A stretch of 17,607 bases of DNA from positions 1-17,607 of the forward strand of contig NYZR01000002.1 of assembly GCA_002687255.1 (NCBI GenBank). Reading direction: 5' to 3'. Of the stretch, positions 7,280-14,512 are shown piece by piece. Numbering within the stretch: the stretch's first letter is position 1; every line of letters starts with the position of its first letter. The notes beneath the pieces were generated by a model, which saw only the letters and a list, made by a program, of their open reading frames with translations, was not told the origin of the DNA and did not search any database. The DNA comes from Candidatus Pacearchaeota archaeon (GTDB lineage: Archaea > Nanobdellota > Nanobdellia > Pacearchaeales > GW2011-AR1). A program made the translations under genes and the position numbers.

Positions 7280-8263
7280 ATGTTGACGACTTATGATATC
7301 TATGGATTTGTTCTTGCAGTTGATGAAGGGATGAAGAAGGCATTTGATTTGGAGTATTGGAGGTTCGCTACGAAGAAGGCGAAGAAAGTTGATTTGTTTG
7401 TTCGGAAGACCGAGAAGAAAGGACTGCCTGTCAAGTTGAGGATGGATACGAAGGGTATCTCTTTGCCTTTTGCTCGAGGGGACAAGACTGTGTGGTATGA
7501 GCCTGGTGTCCCTGGAGATTGGGTTCTTTATACGATTGAGCCGTTCTTGCGGTGGAAAGATAAATGTTTCTTGCATTGTGGGGCTGTGGAGAAAGATGGG
7601 GCGGCGATTGTCTTTCCGGCGGCGAGCGGAGTGGGGAAGACGACGATGGCGATGTATCTGACTGGGAAGGGCTATTCGTATTTGGCGGACGATTGGTTGA
7701 TCGTCGGTCAGGATGGGATGGCTTATCCTTTTTACAAGACTGTGCATGTGTTCGATTACAATCTGAAAGATAAAAAAGTGGCGAAGAAAGTCTTGGGGGG
7801 CAAGAGAGTTTTGGTGAGTGCTCGGATTAAAGCGTTGAAGTTGGTTGAGAAATTGTTCCCTCATCGGTTTGTGCGAATTTTTGTTGATCGATTTATGCCT
7901 ATTTTTAGTATTGATATTGAGAAGTTGCATCCTGGGGCGAAGGTTGGAATGACGACAGAGATCAAGCGAGTGTATTGGTTGCAGAAGGATGTGGAGGCTA
8001 AGAAACCTTACTTGCGTCGGGGGAATGTGCAAAAGTTGGCGGAGCGGATGCCCTATATCACTGCATTGGAGCAGGAGCACTTTTACCGGAACTATCTTGA
8101 ATGGGTGTATGATTCTGGAGTGGAGAAGGAATTTGAGTCGAGAATTGTGGAGGATCAGAAGATCATGAAGAAAGCGTTTTCCAAAGCCGGGGTCTGGACG
8201 TTATTTGTTCCGGAAAACGTGAACCCGAGAGAAGTGGAGGCTTTGATTCAGGAACATGGCTGA
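7280..8263 (+). CDS. HPr kinase-like (HprK-related) P-loop protein
   Basis: The 327-aa protein holds LHCGAVEKDG (residues 98-107), then the P-loop ASGVGKTT (115-122), then GYSYLADDW (131-139). This series matches the core of HPr kinase/phosphorylase, where a G-x-SGxGKS loop is followed about 15-20 residues later by LVADD. Known HprK phosphorylates a serine of HPr; HprK-related proteins in glycan and peptide-modification clusters have poorly known substrates, and no HPr is visible here. The first 95 residues are not recognisable and may bind a partner. A GTG at 7274 would add two residues; RBS spacing favours 7280. Its stop lies 5 bases inside the FemAB-like gene (8-base overlap), suggesting coupled translation and a shared job. 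Fold assignment is good, substrate unknown. Confidence 0.75.
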   Translation: MLTTYDIYGFVLAVDEGMKKAFDLEYWRFATKKAKKVDLFVRKTEKKGLPVKLRMDTKGISLPFARGDKTVWYEPGVPGDWVLYTIEPFLRWKDKCFLHCGAVEKDGAAIVFPAASGVGKTTMAMYLTGKGYSYLADDWLIVGQDGMAYPFYKTVHVFDYNLKDKKVAKKVLGGKRVLVSARIKALKLVEKLFPHRFVRIFVDRFMPIFSIDIEKLHPGAKVGMTTEIKRVYWLQKDVEAKKPYLRRGNVQKLAERMPYITALEQEHFYRNYLEWVYDSGVEKEFESRIVEDQKIMKKAFSKAGVWTLFVPENVNPREVEALIQEHG

Positions 8264-9167
8264 GTCGATTTTTCAGACAAAAGCGTGGGCTGAGGTGAAA
8301 GAGGCTGCTGGGGCGAAACCTGTGTGGATTGAAGGTGTGCTCGGATTCGAACAGAAGCTGAAATTGCCTTTTCTTGGTTGGAAGAAGGTTTTGGCTGCAG
8401 AGGGGACGCCAAAGTTTAGGACTGCTGCTGAGGGGAAGAAGGTTTTGGAGAAGTTTGTTTCTGGTGTTCGTGAACGAGGATACTGGTATGGAACGCTGGC
8501 TTCTACCGTTGGGGATCGAGATGAGGTATTTGTTGCTGCTGGGTTGAAAAAGGTTAGCAATCATACTGTGATAATGGATTTGTCGAGAAGCGAAAAGGAG
8601 TTGTTTTCTGGGTTGAAGCGGGACATTAGGAGGCGGTTGAGGAAGATCGATGCTGTAGGGATTGTGATTGAACGGTCTGAGCGTGCTGAGGATTTGAAGA
8701 CCTTTTCACGGTTGTATCGGGAGACGATGCAAGGAGGGGGTGTGAAAGTTGAGGAAGGAGAGTTCTTTCTTGGGTTGCGACTGTTGTTGAAGAAGCGTCG
8801 AGCGAGCTTGTGGGTGGCTCGGTTAAGAGGGAAGATGATTGCGGGGATTTTGGTTATTGAGCATCCTGGGTATGTGGTGTATAATTATGGAGGTTCGGCG
8901 GCCGAGGGGCATGAGCATCAGGCGGCGATCGGTTTGGTTTGGCAGGCTATTTTGGATGCGAAACGTTCCGGCAAGAAAAGATTTGATCTTGGAGGGTATG
9001 ATGCACGGGCTCGTCGTGGGAAGGTGAAAGCGATTAACTTGTTTAAGGAACGCTTTGGGGGGAAAGTAGTTGAGCAGCCGATCTGGGCGACGAATGGAAG
9101 ATATGTTTTTTTGAGGAAGATAATGGGCTGGTTTGGTTTTCTTCGAGGAGCGTATCGGAAGCAATGA
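8256..9167 (+). CDS. FemAB/GNAT-like aminoacyl- or acyltransferase
   Basis: The 303-aa protein resembles the FemAB-like branch of the GNAT superfamily: an N-terminal FQTKAWAEVKEA segment (residues 6-17), the central KRDIRRRLRKIDAVGIVIE stretch (about 118-136) that matches the R-x-I-R-K-A-x-x-x-G-V pattern of FemAB proteins, then ASLWVARLRGKMIAGIL and YNYGGS, typical of the second GNAT lobe, and FDLGGYD near the end. Bacterial FemX/A/B add amino acids from aminoacyl-tRNA to lipid II; related archaeal and bacterial proteins have unknown acceptors. Without murein, the target here is probably an amino sugar of the glycan, which is inference. It overlaps the HprK-like gene by 8 bases and the next methyltransferase gene by 4. 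Confidence 0.75.
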   Translation: MAESIFQTKAWAEVKEAAGAKPVWIEGVLGFEQKLKLPFLGWKKVLAAEGTPKFRTAAEGKKVLEKFVSGVRERGYWYGTLASTVGDRDEVFVAAGLKKVSNHTVIMDLSRSEKELFSGLKRDIRRRLRKIDAVGIVIERSERAEDLKTFSRLYRETMQGGGVKVEEGEFFLGLRLLLKKRRASLWVARLRGKMIAGILVIEHPGYVVYNYGGSAAEGHEHQAAIGLVWQAILDAKRSGKKRFDLGGYDARARRGKVKAINLFKERFGGKVVEQPIWATNGRYVFLRKIMGWFGFLRGAYRKQ

Positions 9168-9913
9168 AAGCTAAGCGAAACACGTGGGGTGTGTTGAAGA
9201 AGGTGTTTGGCCGTTCTAGGAAGAGTGAGATTTTTGAGGAGGATGTTGAGGCAGCGTATTATGGGAATGAACAGAGCCCTCGGGTAGAGCATTTAGTTGA
9301 GCGATTCTTTCAGAAGAAAGGATCTGTGTTGGATGTGGGCTGCGGTTCTGGGAGGGAGGCGTTTTGGTTGGCTGGGCGAGGATTTACGGTTGACGGGATT
9401 GATGTTTCTTCAGGGATGATTGCTGCGGCAGAGAAGCGGCGGAAACGGGAGAAGATTGCCGGAGCGAGGTTTGCTGTAGAAGATATGGTCAGGTTTTCTT
9501 CGAAGAAGAAATATGATTATGTGATGGCGTTGTTTAATGTGCTGACGTTTCCTGAAACAGAGAAAGATCGGAAGAAGGCTCTGAGGAATATGGCGAAGGC
9601 TTTGAAACCTGGCGGCGTTTTAGTTCTGGATTTGGCGAATAAGTGGGGGAATGCTCGGATAGTGATGAAGCAGTTGGTGTTTAAACTGTTGTTTTTGTTG
9701 GCTGGGAAGTGGACAAAGTTTGGTGATGTGTATTCGAACCCGACGCTGGCAGAATCCAGAGAGGTGACGTTCCAGCACTATTTTTCCAAAGGGGAGATGA
9801 GGAGATATCTTGCTGAGATTCCAGGGATTTCGTATGAGGTTGAGTTCTTTGATTTATATCGGAACAGAAGGCATAAAAACCATCTTCTCGTTGTCGTTCG
9901 TAAGAGAAAATGA
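9164..9913 (+). CDS. Class I SAM-dependent methyltransferase
   Basis: The 249-aa product has motif I VLDVGCGSGREAFWLAGRG (residues 55-73), a D-V-S acidic motif just after it (GIDVSSGMI), an EDM stretch preceding YDYVMALFNVLTF, and the post-II motif LKPGGVLVLDLAN. This is a complete class I methyltransferase of the Methyltransf_11/25 kind, probably acting on a small molecule or sugar. The ATG overlaps the FemAB-like stop by 4 bases (ATGA), making it the last gene of the operon that starts at 6123. The C-terminus is basic (VVVRKRK). The substrate cannot be told; an N-, O- or C-methylated sugar in the surface glycan is the contextual guess. Confidence 0.85.
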   Translation: MKAKRNTWGVLKKVFGRSRKSEIFEEDVEAAYYGNEQSPRVEHLVERFFQKKGSVLDVGCGSGREAFWLAGRGFTVDGIDVSSGMIAAAEKRRKREKIAGARFAVEDMVRFSSKKKYDYVMALFNVLTFPETEKDRKKALRNMAKALKPGGVLVLDLANKWGNARIVMKQLVFKLLFLLAGKWTKFGDVYSNPTLAESREVTFQHYFSKGEMRRYLAEIPGISYEVEFFDLYRNRRHKNHLLVVVRKRK

Positions 9914-9919
9914 ACGCAT

Positions 9920-9935
9920 TGATTATCCCCAATCA
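9920..9935. repeat. Short inverted repeat upstream of the TATA box at 9942
   Basis: TGATT (9920-9924) and AATCA (9931-9935) surround ATCCCC. The stem is only 5 bp and may be chance, but it sits just upstream of the promoter, where a regulator site could be. Confidence 0.2.
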
Positions 9936-9941
9936 TCAGGT

Positions 9942-9949
9942 CTTTATAC
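9942..9949 (+). promoter_or_regulatory. TATA box for the GT4 gene at 9969
   Basis: CTTTATAC is centred about 24 bases before the ATG at 9969. The region also has AGGAG at 9958-9962 just before the ATG, so the transcript may carry a very short leader with a ribosome binding site. Confidence 0.5.
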
Positions 9950-9968
9950 TGCGATCTAGGAGAGCACC

Positions 9969-11000
9969 ATGAAGGTCTTACTGATGGGTTTGACGCCGCC
10001 TGAAGAAGGTGGAAGTGAAAAGCATATCTTTGAGTTAGCTGAGCGGATGCCGAGAACAAGAGTTTTGACGCAGCGAGGTTCGCTTGTGCGACGGAAGACC
10101 GAGGTTCCGGTGTTGTTGTGGGGGACGTTTGTGCGGAATGTGACGTTTGCTTTGATGTGTTATGTGTATGCATTTGGTTTGTTGTTTGGCCGGAAGAGGT
10201 ATGATGTGGTGCATGTGCATGAAAACTTGTTGGCATTTTTGTGTCCCCTGTTGTCTTGGCGATATAAGGTTGTGGCGACGCTGCATGGGATCGAGGGATT
10301 CAAGTATTATGATCGGAAGGCCAGATGGATGTTCTTTCGATGGGCGTTTCGTTCTGCGGATGTGATTGTGGCTGTGAGCAAAGAGGATGAGAAGAAGCTT
10401 GCTCGAGAATTTGAGAAGGTGGTGTATGTGCCGAACGGTGTTGATAATAGTGTGTTTGCAGGGTTGAGGGTTCGGTCGGAGAAGAAGCTTGTGTTTGTGG
10501 GACGGATGCATGAGCAGAAAGGTGTTAGGTATTTGCTTGAGGCGTTTGCTTCGTTGCGTGATCTGCACAGGGACTGGAGCTTGGAGATGATTGGAGAAGT
10601 GAACGAGTATTCTCGGGCATTGGAGAGAAAGTTTGGAGGGGAGCGAATGAAGTGGCACGGGTTTGTTCGTGATCGGCGCAAACTGGCGAGGTTGTTATCT
10701 TCGGCTGGGGTGATTGTGCTGCCTTCGTTGTGGGAGGGTTTGCCGTTGGTGTTGTTTGAGGCTTTGGCTTCCGGTCGGGCTGTTTTAGTTTCGGATATTC
10801 CTTCGTTTCGATCTGTTGTTCGAGATGAGGTTGAGTTTGCTCGGAAGAAGGATTCCAAGGATCTTGCGGAGAATATGGATGGTTTGATGGGCGATCCGAA
10901 GAAGCGAGAGTTGTTGGGGAAGAAAGGAAAGGCGTTGGCTTTGCAGTATGATTGGAATGAGATTGCTCGACGGACTGAGGCGGTGTATGCTAATGAGTAA
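9969..11000 (+). CDS. GT4-family glycosyltransferase
   Basis: The 343-aa protein has the GT-B layout: N-terminal PPEEGGSEKHIFEL (residues 10-23, the glycine loop), VVHVHENLLAF (80-90), TLHGIEGFKYY (104-114), the linker VPNGVD (154-159), VFVGRMHEQKGVRYLLEAF (175-193) and the EX7E motif EGLPLVLFE (256-264). It is slightly short for GT4 enzymes but complete. A hydrophobic patch near residues 58-73 may help it dock at the membrane. Its own TATA box and 55-base gap from the preceding operon indicate a new transcription unit, shared with the methyltransferase gene that overlaps its 3' end by 8 bases. Confidence 0.88.
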   Translation: MKVLLMGLTPPEEGGSEKHIFELAERMPRTRVLTQRGSLVRRKTEVPVLLWGTFVRNVTFALMCYVYAFGLLFGRKRYDVVHVHENLLAFLCPLLSWRYKVVATLHGIEGFKYYDRKARWMFFRWAFRSADVIVAVSKEDEKKLAREFEKVVYVPNGVDNSVFAGLRVRSEKKLVFVGRMHEQKGVRYLLEAFASLRDLHRDWSLEMIGEVNEYSRALERKFGGERMKWHGFVRDRRKLARLLSSAGVIVLPSLWEGLPLVLFEALASGRAVLVSDIPSFRSVVRDEVEFARKKDSKDLAENMDGLMGDPKKRELLGKKGKALALQYDWNEIARRTEAVYANE

Positions 11001-11640
11001 GCAGAACGCTTGGCTGGATAAAGATGTGTCGTGGGAGTGGGAGACGAACGTGAATGCTGACTCGATTATTGAGGAGTTGGGGATTGTCAAGAAGGATAAT
11101 GTGTTGGATGTGGGCTGTGGCCCTGGGACATATCTGAATGATATTCAGAAGAAAACTGGAGCTAAGAGTTTTGGATGTGATATTCGGACGGATGTTTTTG
11201 CTGCTAACAAGAATAAGAAGGTGAAGCTGATCGAAGGCGATATGTTGAAGCTTCCTTATCGAGCCGGGTTTTTTGATAAGCTCTTTTCTCTTGGTGTTTT
11301 GGAGCATGATCCAGATCATGACCGAGTTTTTGGGGAGGCGGCCCGGGTGTTGAAGAAGGGCGGAAAGATTTTGCTTACTGTTCCGAATTTGTTCTCGTTC
11401 TTTCATGTGACCAAACACGTGAAGATGTTGCTGGGGAGGTGGGATGTGGGGTATGAAGCGAGCTTTACGATTCCTGGGCTGAAGAGGTTGTTGCAGAAAC
11501 AGGGACTTGTTGTAGAAAAGGCTTATATGACTCCGCATCCCGAGGTTCGTAATGTGTTTAATTGGATGGATAATAAAATGCATGGTTTTAATGGGGAGAG
11601 GTTTGGGTTTTTTGTGAGGGTTGTTGCGAGGAAGGTTTGA
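10993..11640 (+). CDS. Class I SAM-dependent methyltransferase
   Basis: The 215-aa protein contains motif I VLDVGCGPGTYLND (residues 37-50), an acidic GCDIRTD after the second strand, EGDMLKLPYRAGFFD and GVLEHDPDHDRVFGEA, then VLKKGGKILLTVPN, the post-II motif of the Methyltransf_11 family. The C-terminal part (FTIPGLKRLLQKQGL) matches the usual cap of glycan and quinone-type methyltransferases. The ATG at 10993 lies within the 3' end of the GT4 gene; earlier in-frame ATGs (10948, 10957, 10987) would extend further into that gene and are less likely. The two genes are probably co-translated. The substrate is unknown, but the setting points to a sugar or glycolipid. Confidence 0.85.
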   Translation: MSKQNAWLDKDVSWEWETNVNADSIIEELGIVKKDNVLDVGCGPGTYLNDIQKKTGAKSFGCDIRTDVFAANKNKKVKLIEGDMLKLPYRAGFFDKLFSLGVLEHDPDHDRVFGEAARVLKKGGKILLTVPNLFSFFHVTKHVKMLLGRWDVGYEASFTIPGLKRLLQKQGLVVEKAYMTPHPEVRNVFNWMDNKMHGFNGERFGFFVRVVARKV

Positions 11641-11645
11641 TTTTT
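11641..11645 (+). terminator. Possible T-run terminator after the 9969-11640 unit
   Basis: Five T directly follow the stop codon of the methyltransferase gene. Archaeal RNA polymerase often terminates at T-runs, and a new promoter begins about 120 bases further on. Evidence is weak because the run is short. Confidence 0.25.
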
Positions 11646-11659
11646 GTGAGAGGGATTCT

Positions 11660-11679
11660 CATCCGCCTTTGGCAGGATG
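11660..11679. repeat. Hairpin after the methyltransferase gene
   Basis: CATCCGCC (11660-11667) pairs with GGC-A-GGATG (11671-11679) around a TTT loop: an 8-bp stem with one bulged A. It follows the stop at 11640 and a T-run at 11641-11645. No T-run follows the hairpin, so it is not a bacterial-type terminator; it may protect the 3' end of the mRNA or be a small relic repeat. Confidence 0.4.
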
Positions 11680-11719
11680 CTTCGCTTTGAAAGAAGAATT
11701 AATTGGAAAATTTCTAGAG

Positions 11720-11763
11720 AGGTTTGGTTTATTTGGGGAGAGATCTTAGTGTTCTCCAAACCT
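11720..11763. promoter_or_regulatory. Inverted repeat abutting the deacetylase promoter (putative operator)
   Basis: AGGTTTGG (11720-11727) and CCAAACCT (11756-11763) are perfect 8-bp inverted arms 28 bases apart. Within the spacer GGAGA and TCTCC form another possible pairing. The right arm runs directly into the TATA box at 11762-11770, in the position of the BRE. It could be a regulator site or a structured element. Confidence 0.4.
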
Positions 11764-11770
11764 TTATAAT
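11762..11770 (+). promoter_or_regulatory. TATA box for the polysaccharide deacetylase gene
   Basis: CTTTATAAT is centred at 11766, exactly 26 bases before the second of two adjacent ATGs (11792). This favours 11792 over 11789 as the start of a leaderless mRNA. Confidence 0.65.
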
Positions 11771-11791
11771 CGGATTTTTCTTTGGTTAATG

Positions 11792-12517
11792 ATGAGTAAT
11801 ATTGTGTGGAGTGTGGATGTTGAAGAAGACTTGCATACTGGTAAGCATGGGGGGATTGTTTTGGGTTTGCGTCGGTTTGAGAAGATTTGTGACAGAAAAA
11901 AGGTGAGGCCTGTGCTGTTTGTCGTTGGGACGTTGGTGAAGAAGCACAAATCTCTGCTTAGGAGGTTGCATCGGAAGGGGTGGGAGATTTCATGTCATGG
12001 CTACTCACACAGCAGGATGGATGATCTTTCTTCTTCTGAGAAGAGAAAGGAGTTGGAGCGGTGTGTTGCCGTGTGGAAGAAAGAGTTGGGTTTTTCTCCT
12101 AAAGGGTTTCGAGCTCCGCAGCATAGTATCGATGGGGAGACGCTTGATTTACTTGCTGAGTTGGGATTCAGGTATGATTCTTCGAAGACGCCGTTGAATG
12201 TGTTGCAGTTGTTGTTTTTTCCTTCGAGGTTAGGGAATTGGTTGGGGCATTTCTTTTCGTGGCCGTGGAGGCATCGGATTCGACCGGGGCTTGTTGAGAG
12301 ACCTGTTGTTGGTTTAGGTATTCCACCTGTGTCTCTTTTTGTTAGGATTTTTCCTGTGTGGTTGGTTCGGGCGTATTTCGGTTTTTTAGGGTTGATGTTC
12401 AGCGAGGTGGTATTCTATGCACATTCGTGGGACTTTATTGAAATGAAAGCGAGTGGGGTGGATCGACGATGGAGTTATAAGCTTCTGTTGCGTAAGTTGG
12501 AGAAGGTGATGAGATGA
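11792..12517 (+). CDS. Polysaccharide deacetylase (CE4/NodB-like)
   Basis: The 241-aa protein has the motifs of the NodB homology domain: SVDVEED (residues 7-13) as the catalytic and metal-binding acidic motif 1, SCHGYSHS (67-74) as the H-x-x-x-H metal-binding motif 2, and FRAPQHSID (106-114) as motif 3. FYAHSWDFIE near the C-terminus supplies the late histidine. There is no signal peptide, so it probably acts inside the cell on a sugar or lipid-linked glycan, removing an acetyl group from an N-acetylated sugar. The free amine could be the acceptor for the FemAB-like protein encoded 3 kb upstream (inference). An ATG at 11789 adds one residue. It heads an operon and overlaps the next gene by 4 bases. 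Confidence 0.82.
   Translation: MSNIVWSVDVEEDLHTGKHGGIVLGLRRFEKICDRKKVRPVLFVVGTLVKKHKSLLRRLHRKGWEISCHGYSHSRMDDLSSSEKRKELERCVAVWKKELGFSPKGFRAPQHSIDGETLDLLAELGFRYDSSKTPLNVLQLLFFPSRLGNWLGHFFSWPWRHRIRPGLVERPVVGLGIPPVSLFVRIFPVWLVRAYFGFLGLMFSEVVFYAHSWDFIEMKASGVDRRWSYKLLLRKLEKVMR
12505..12510 (+). promoter_or_regulatory. Ribosome binding site inside the deacetylase gene
   Basis: GGTGAT, with GGAGAA just before it, lies 3 bases upstream of the ATG at 12514. It matches the archaeal anti-SD target GGTGA and supports re-initiation on a polycistronic mRNA. Confidence 0.35.
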
Positions 12518-13344
12518 ATCTTCAGAAAGTGTTGGCGTGTCCTGCTTGTCGGAAGAAGTTGGTTGAGAAAGGGAAGGGGCTGCAATGTAATAATTGCAAA
12601 AAGGGCTATGGTGTTGATCGTGGGGTTCCATTACTTATCCGTGAGGTTTTGAAGGGAGAGGATCAGGCGGTCGGTTCTTTGCGAGTTGGTCGTTGGGGGA
12701 AAGTATTGCGGGATCTTTTTGGGGCTCCGCAGGCTAATCTTGTTCGGAAGCCTCGGATTTTTGGAGAGTTGATTGAAGGCAGTAAGTTGACCTTGAATAT
12801 TGGATCGAGTTCTGAGAAGAAATATGAGCGGACGGTGAATTTGGATCTGGGGGCGTTTCCTGGAGTGGATGTGGTCGGGGATGGGAAGAAGTTGCCATTT
12901 AAAGATAGGTCTTTTGACTTGGTGTTGTTAGAATCGGTTCTTGAGCATGTTGATGCCCCTGAGGAGGTGTTGGCAGAGGCTTCCCGGGTTTTGAAGAAGG
13001 GCGGGAAGATTTATGTTTCTATTCCGTTCATGTTTGTGTTTCATGGGTCTCCGAATGATTTTGGGAGATTGACTCGGGAAGGGTTGCGGGCTCGGCTTGA
13101 GAGGGCTGGTTTTTCTGTTCGTGATAGGGGGCTTTTGTCCGGGCCAGGGTCTACGTTATCGCAGACGTTGAGGTATTTCTTTGCTACTCTTTTGTGTTTT
13201 GGTTCTCAGACGTTGTATTCGGTATGGCTGCATGTGTTTGGCTGGTTGACTTTTTGGATTAGGTATTTTGACCTTGTTCTTAGTGGGTTGGGGAATGCTC
13301 ATGTGATGGGGAATGTTGGGTATGTTGTGGGGGTGAAGAAGTGA
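12514..13344 (+). CDS. SAM methyltransferase with N-terminal Trm112-like zinc ribbon
   Basis: The 276-aa product begins with a zinc-binding module: C9-x2-C12 and C25-x2-C28, followed by GVDRGVPLLI, the pattern of Trm112-like ribbons fused to methyltransferases. The catalytic part has LNIGSSSEKKYERTVNLDLG (residues 94-113) as a degenerate motif I, VVGDGKKLPFKDRSFDLVL (120-138), ESVLEHVDAPEEVL (140-153) and LKKGGKIYVSIPF (160-172). The G-x-G of motif I is replaced by IGSSS, common in this subgroup. A hydrophobic region near residues 220-250 may anchor it. It overlaps the deacetylase gene by 4 bases (ATGA) and precedes a GT4 gene, so it is likely a glycan or lipid methyltransferase; the exact target is unknown. 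Confidence 0.83.
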   Translation: MNLQKVLACPACRKKLVEKGKGLQCNNCKKGYGVDRGVPLLIREVLKGEDQAVGSLRVGRWGKVLRDLFGAPQANLVRKPRIFGELIEGSKLTLNIGSSSEKKYERTVNLDLGAFPGVDVVGDGKKLPFKDRSFDLVLLESVLEHVDAPEEVLAEASRVLKKGGKIYVSIPFMFVFHGSPNDFGRLTREGLRARLERAGFSVRDRGLLSGPGSTLSQTLRYFFATLLCFGSQTLYSVWLHVFGWLTFWIRYFDLVLSGLGNAHVMGNVGYVVGVKK

Positions 13345-13352
13345 AAACACTC

Positions 13353-13367
13353 CTGAGGCAAGCTCAG
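13353..13367. repeat. Weak inverted repeat in the gap before the GT4 gene at 13400
   Basis: CTGAG (13353-13357) and CTCAG (13363-13367) flank GCAAG. The 5-bp stem may stabilise the mRNA between the two genes, or be chance. No TATA box is evident in the 55-base gap. Confidence 0.2.
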
Positions 13368-13387
13368 CATGCATTCATCTTTCGGAC

Positions 13388-13393
13388 AGGAGG
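13388..13393 (+). promoter_or_regulatory. Strong Shine-Dalgarno site for the GT4 gene at 13400
   Basis: AGGAGG is 6 bases upstream of the ATG at 13400. It is the clearest ribosome binding site in the window and contrasts with the leaderless genes. It suggests translation from an internal position of the 11792-14512 operon mRNA. Confidence 0.65.
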
Positions 13394-13399
13394 AACAAG

Positions 13400-14512
13400 A
13401 TGAAGGTTTTAGAACTAACTAACTATTCAGCGGGCGTGTGCGGCGTCTGGAGTCGAGTGCAACAGGAGGCGCAGGCTTTGGCCGGGCGGAAGCATGAGGT
13501 TCGTGTGTTTTCATCGGATCGGGTGAAAGGGAAGCCGGAGGAGCGGGCTGCTGCTACTGAGAAGATTGGGAAGGTGAAGATTAAGAGATTTCCTGCTCGG
13601 AAACTTGGGGGAGAGAGTTTTATGTCATGGGACTTTTTGGAAGAGGGTCGGAAGTTTGGGCCTGAGGTGATTATAGCGCATAGTTATCGGCATGGGCATA
13701 CTGCCAAAGCATTGAAGCTTGGTAATGAATTGAGTGTGCCGGTGGTGTTGGTGACGCATGCTCCCTTTGGTTCTGAGACACGGAGTGGTTTGGAGGGTGT
13801 TGCGGTGAAAGTGTATGACGCTACGCTTGGTCGGAAGGCTTTGAAGGAGTTCGCTCATGTGTTGGCGATTACAAAGTGGGAGGAACCTTACCTGCTTGAG
13901 TTGGGGCTGTCTCGAGGAAAGATAGGGTATTCTCCGAATGGGATTGCTGATGCGTTTTTCACGAAGGTTTCCGGTATGGGCGACCTGAAGAAGATTTTGT
14001 TCTTTGGTAGAGTGAGTCCGATTAAGGATGTAGAGACAGTGTTGCGGGCTCTGTCGTTGCTTGATGAGGATGTGGTGTTGGAGATTGTTGGGCCTGTTGA
14101 AGAAGAGTATGGTGTTCGGTTGAGAGAGTTGATTGGTGAGCTTGGTTTGGGTTCTCGGGTTTCTTTTAAGGAAGCTGTGTTTGACGTGAAAGAAAAGGTG
14201 AGTTTACTCGATGGGGCTGGCGTGTTTGTTTTGCCTTCTAAGCGAGAGGGGATGCCACAGGCTCTGGTTGAGGCGATGGCTCGGCAGCGGATTGTCGTTG
14301 TTAGTGATACTCCGGGGAGTTCAGAGTTGGTTGAGGATGGAAAGACCGGGTTTGTGTTTGCTGTTGGCTCGGTGAAGGGATGTGCTCGTGCTTTGGAGAA
14401 GGCTCTTGGATTAAGAGGGTTGCAGCGGAAGCGGATGGGGATGCGGGCTCGGGGGCGGGTGCAGGGTTTTGGGTGGTGGAAGATTGTTGAGGGTTTGGAG
14501 AAGTTATTCTAG
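13400..14512 (+). CDS. GT4-family glycosyltransferase
   Basis: The 370-aa protein is a complete GT-B enzyme. It shows an N-terminal NYSAGVCGVWSRVQQEAQAL region (residues 8-27), VVLVTHAPFG (115-124), the hinge YSPNGIADAF (177-186), FFGRVSPIKDVETVLRAL (201-218), VGPVEEEYG (230-238) and the EX7E motif REGMPQALVE (282-291), then SDTPGSSELVEDGKTGFVF. The N-terminal glycine loop differs from the usual G-G-x-E. It should transfer a sugar from a nucleotide donor to the growing glycan. It is the last gene of the operon beginning at 11792 and its 3' end overlaps the convergent queC gene by 9 bases. Confidence 0.88.
   Translation: MKVLELTNYSAGVCGVWSRVQQEAQALAGRKHEVRVFSSDRVKGKPEERAAATEKIGKVKIKRFPARKLGGESFMSWDFLEEGRKFGPEVIIAHSYRHGHTAKALKLGNELSVPVVLVTHAPFGSETRSGLEGVAVKVYDATLGRKALKEFAHVLAITKWEEPYLLELGLSRGKIGYSPNGIADAFFTKVSGMGDLKKILFFGRVSPIKDVETVLRALSLLDEDVVLEIVGPVEEEYGVRLRELIGELGLGSRVSFKEAVFDVKEKVSLLDGAGVFVLPSKREGMPQALVEAMARQRIVVVSDTPGSSELVEDGKTGFVFAVGSVKGCARALEKALGLRGLQRKRMGMRARGRVQGFGWWKIVEGLEKLF

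Noticed and set aside
6830..8080. A 416-aa open frame on the reverse strand across the GT4 and HprK-like genes
   Set aside because: It lies wholly antisense to two well-supported genes with clear motifs; its H/P/S/R/Q-rich product is what the G+T-rich forward strand produces when read backwards.
8343..8352. GGATTCGAAC-like string resembling a tRNA T-loop
   Set aside because: No cloverleaf can be built around it and it lies inside the FemAB-like coding region.
10948..10992. Earlier in-frame ATGs for the methyltransferase starting at 10993
   Set aside because: They would extend the overlap with the GT4 gene to more than 50 bases and add residues not expected for the family.
11843..11854. GKHG residues in the polysaccharide deacetylase, as in the IF5A loop
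   Set aside because: The surrounding sequence is that of a NodB-type domain; the four residues match by chance.
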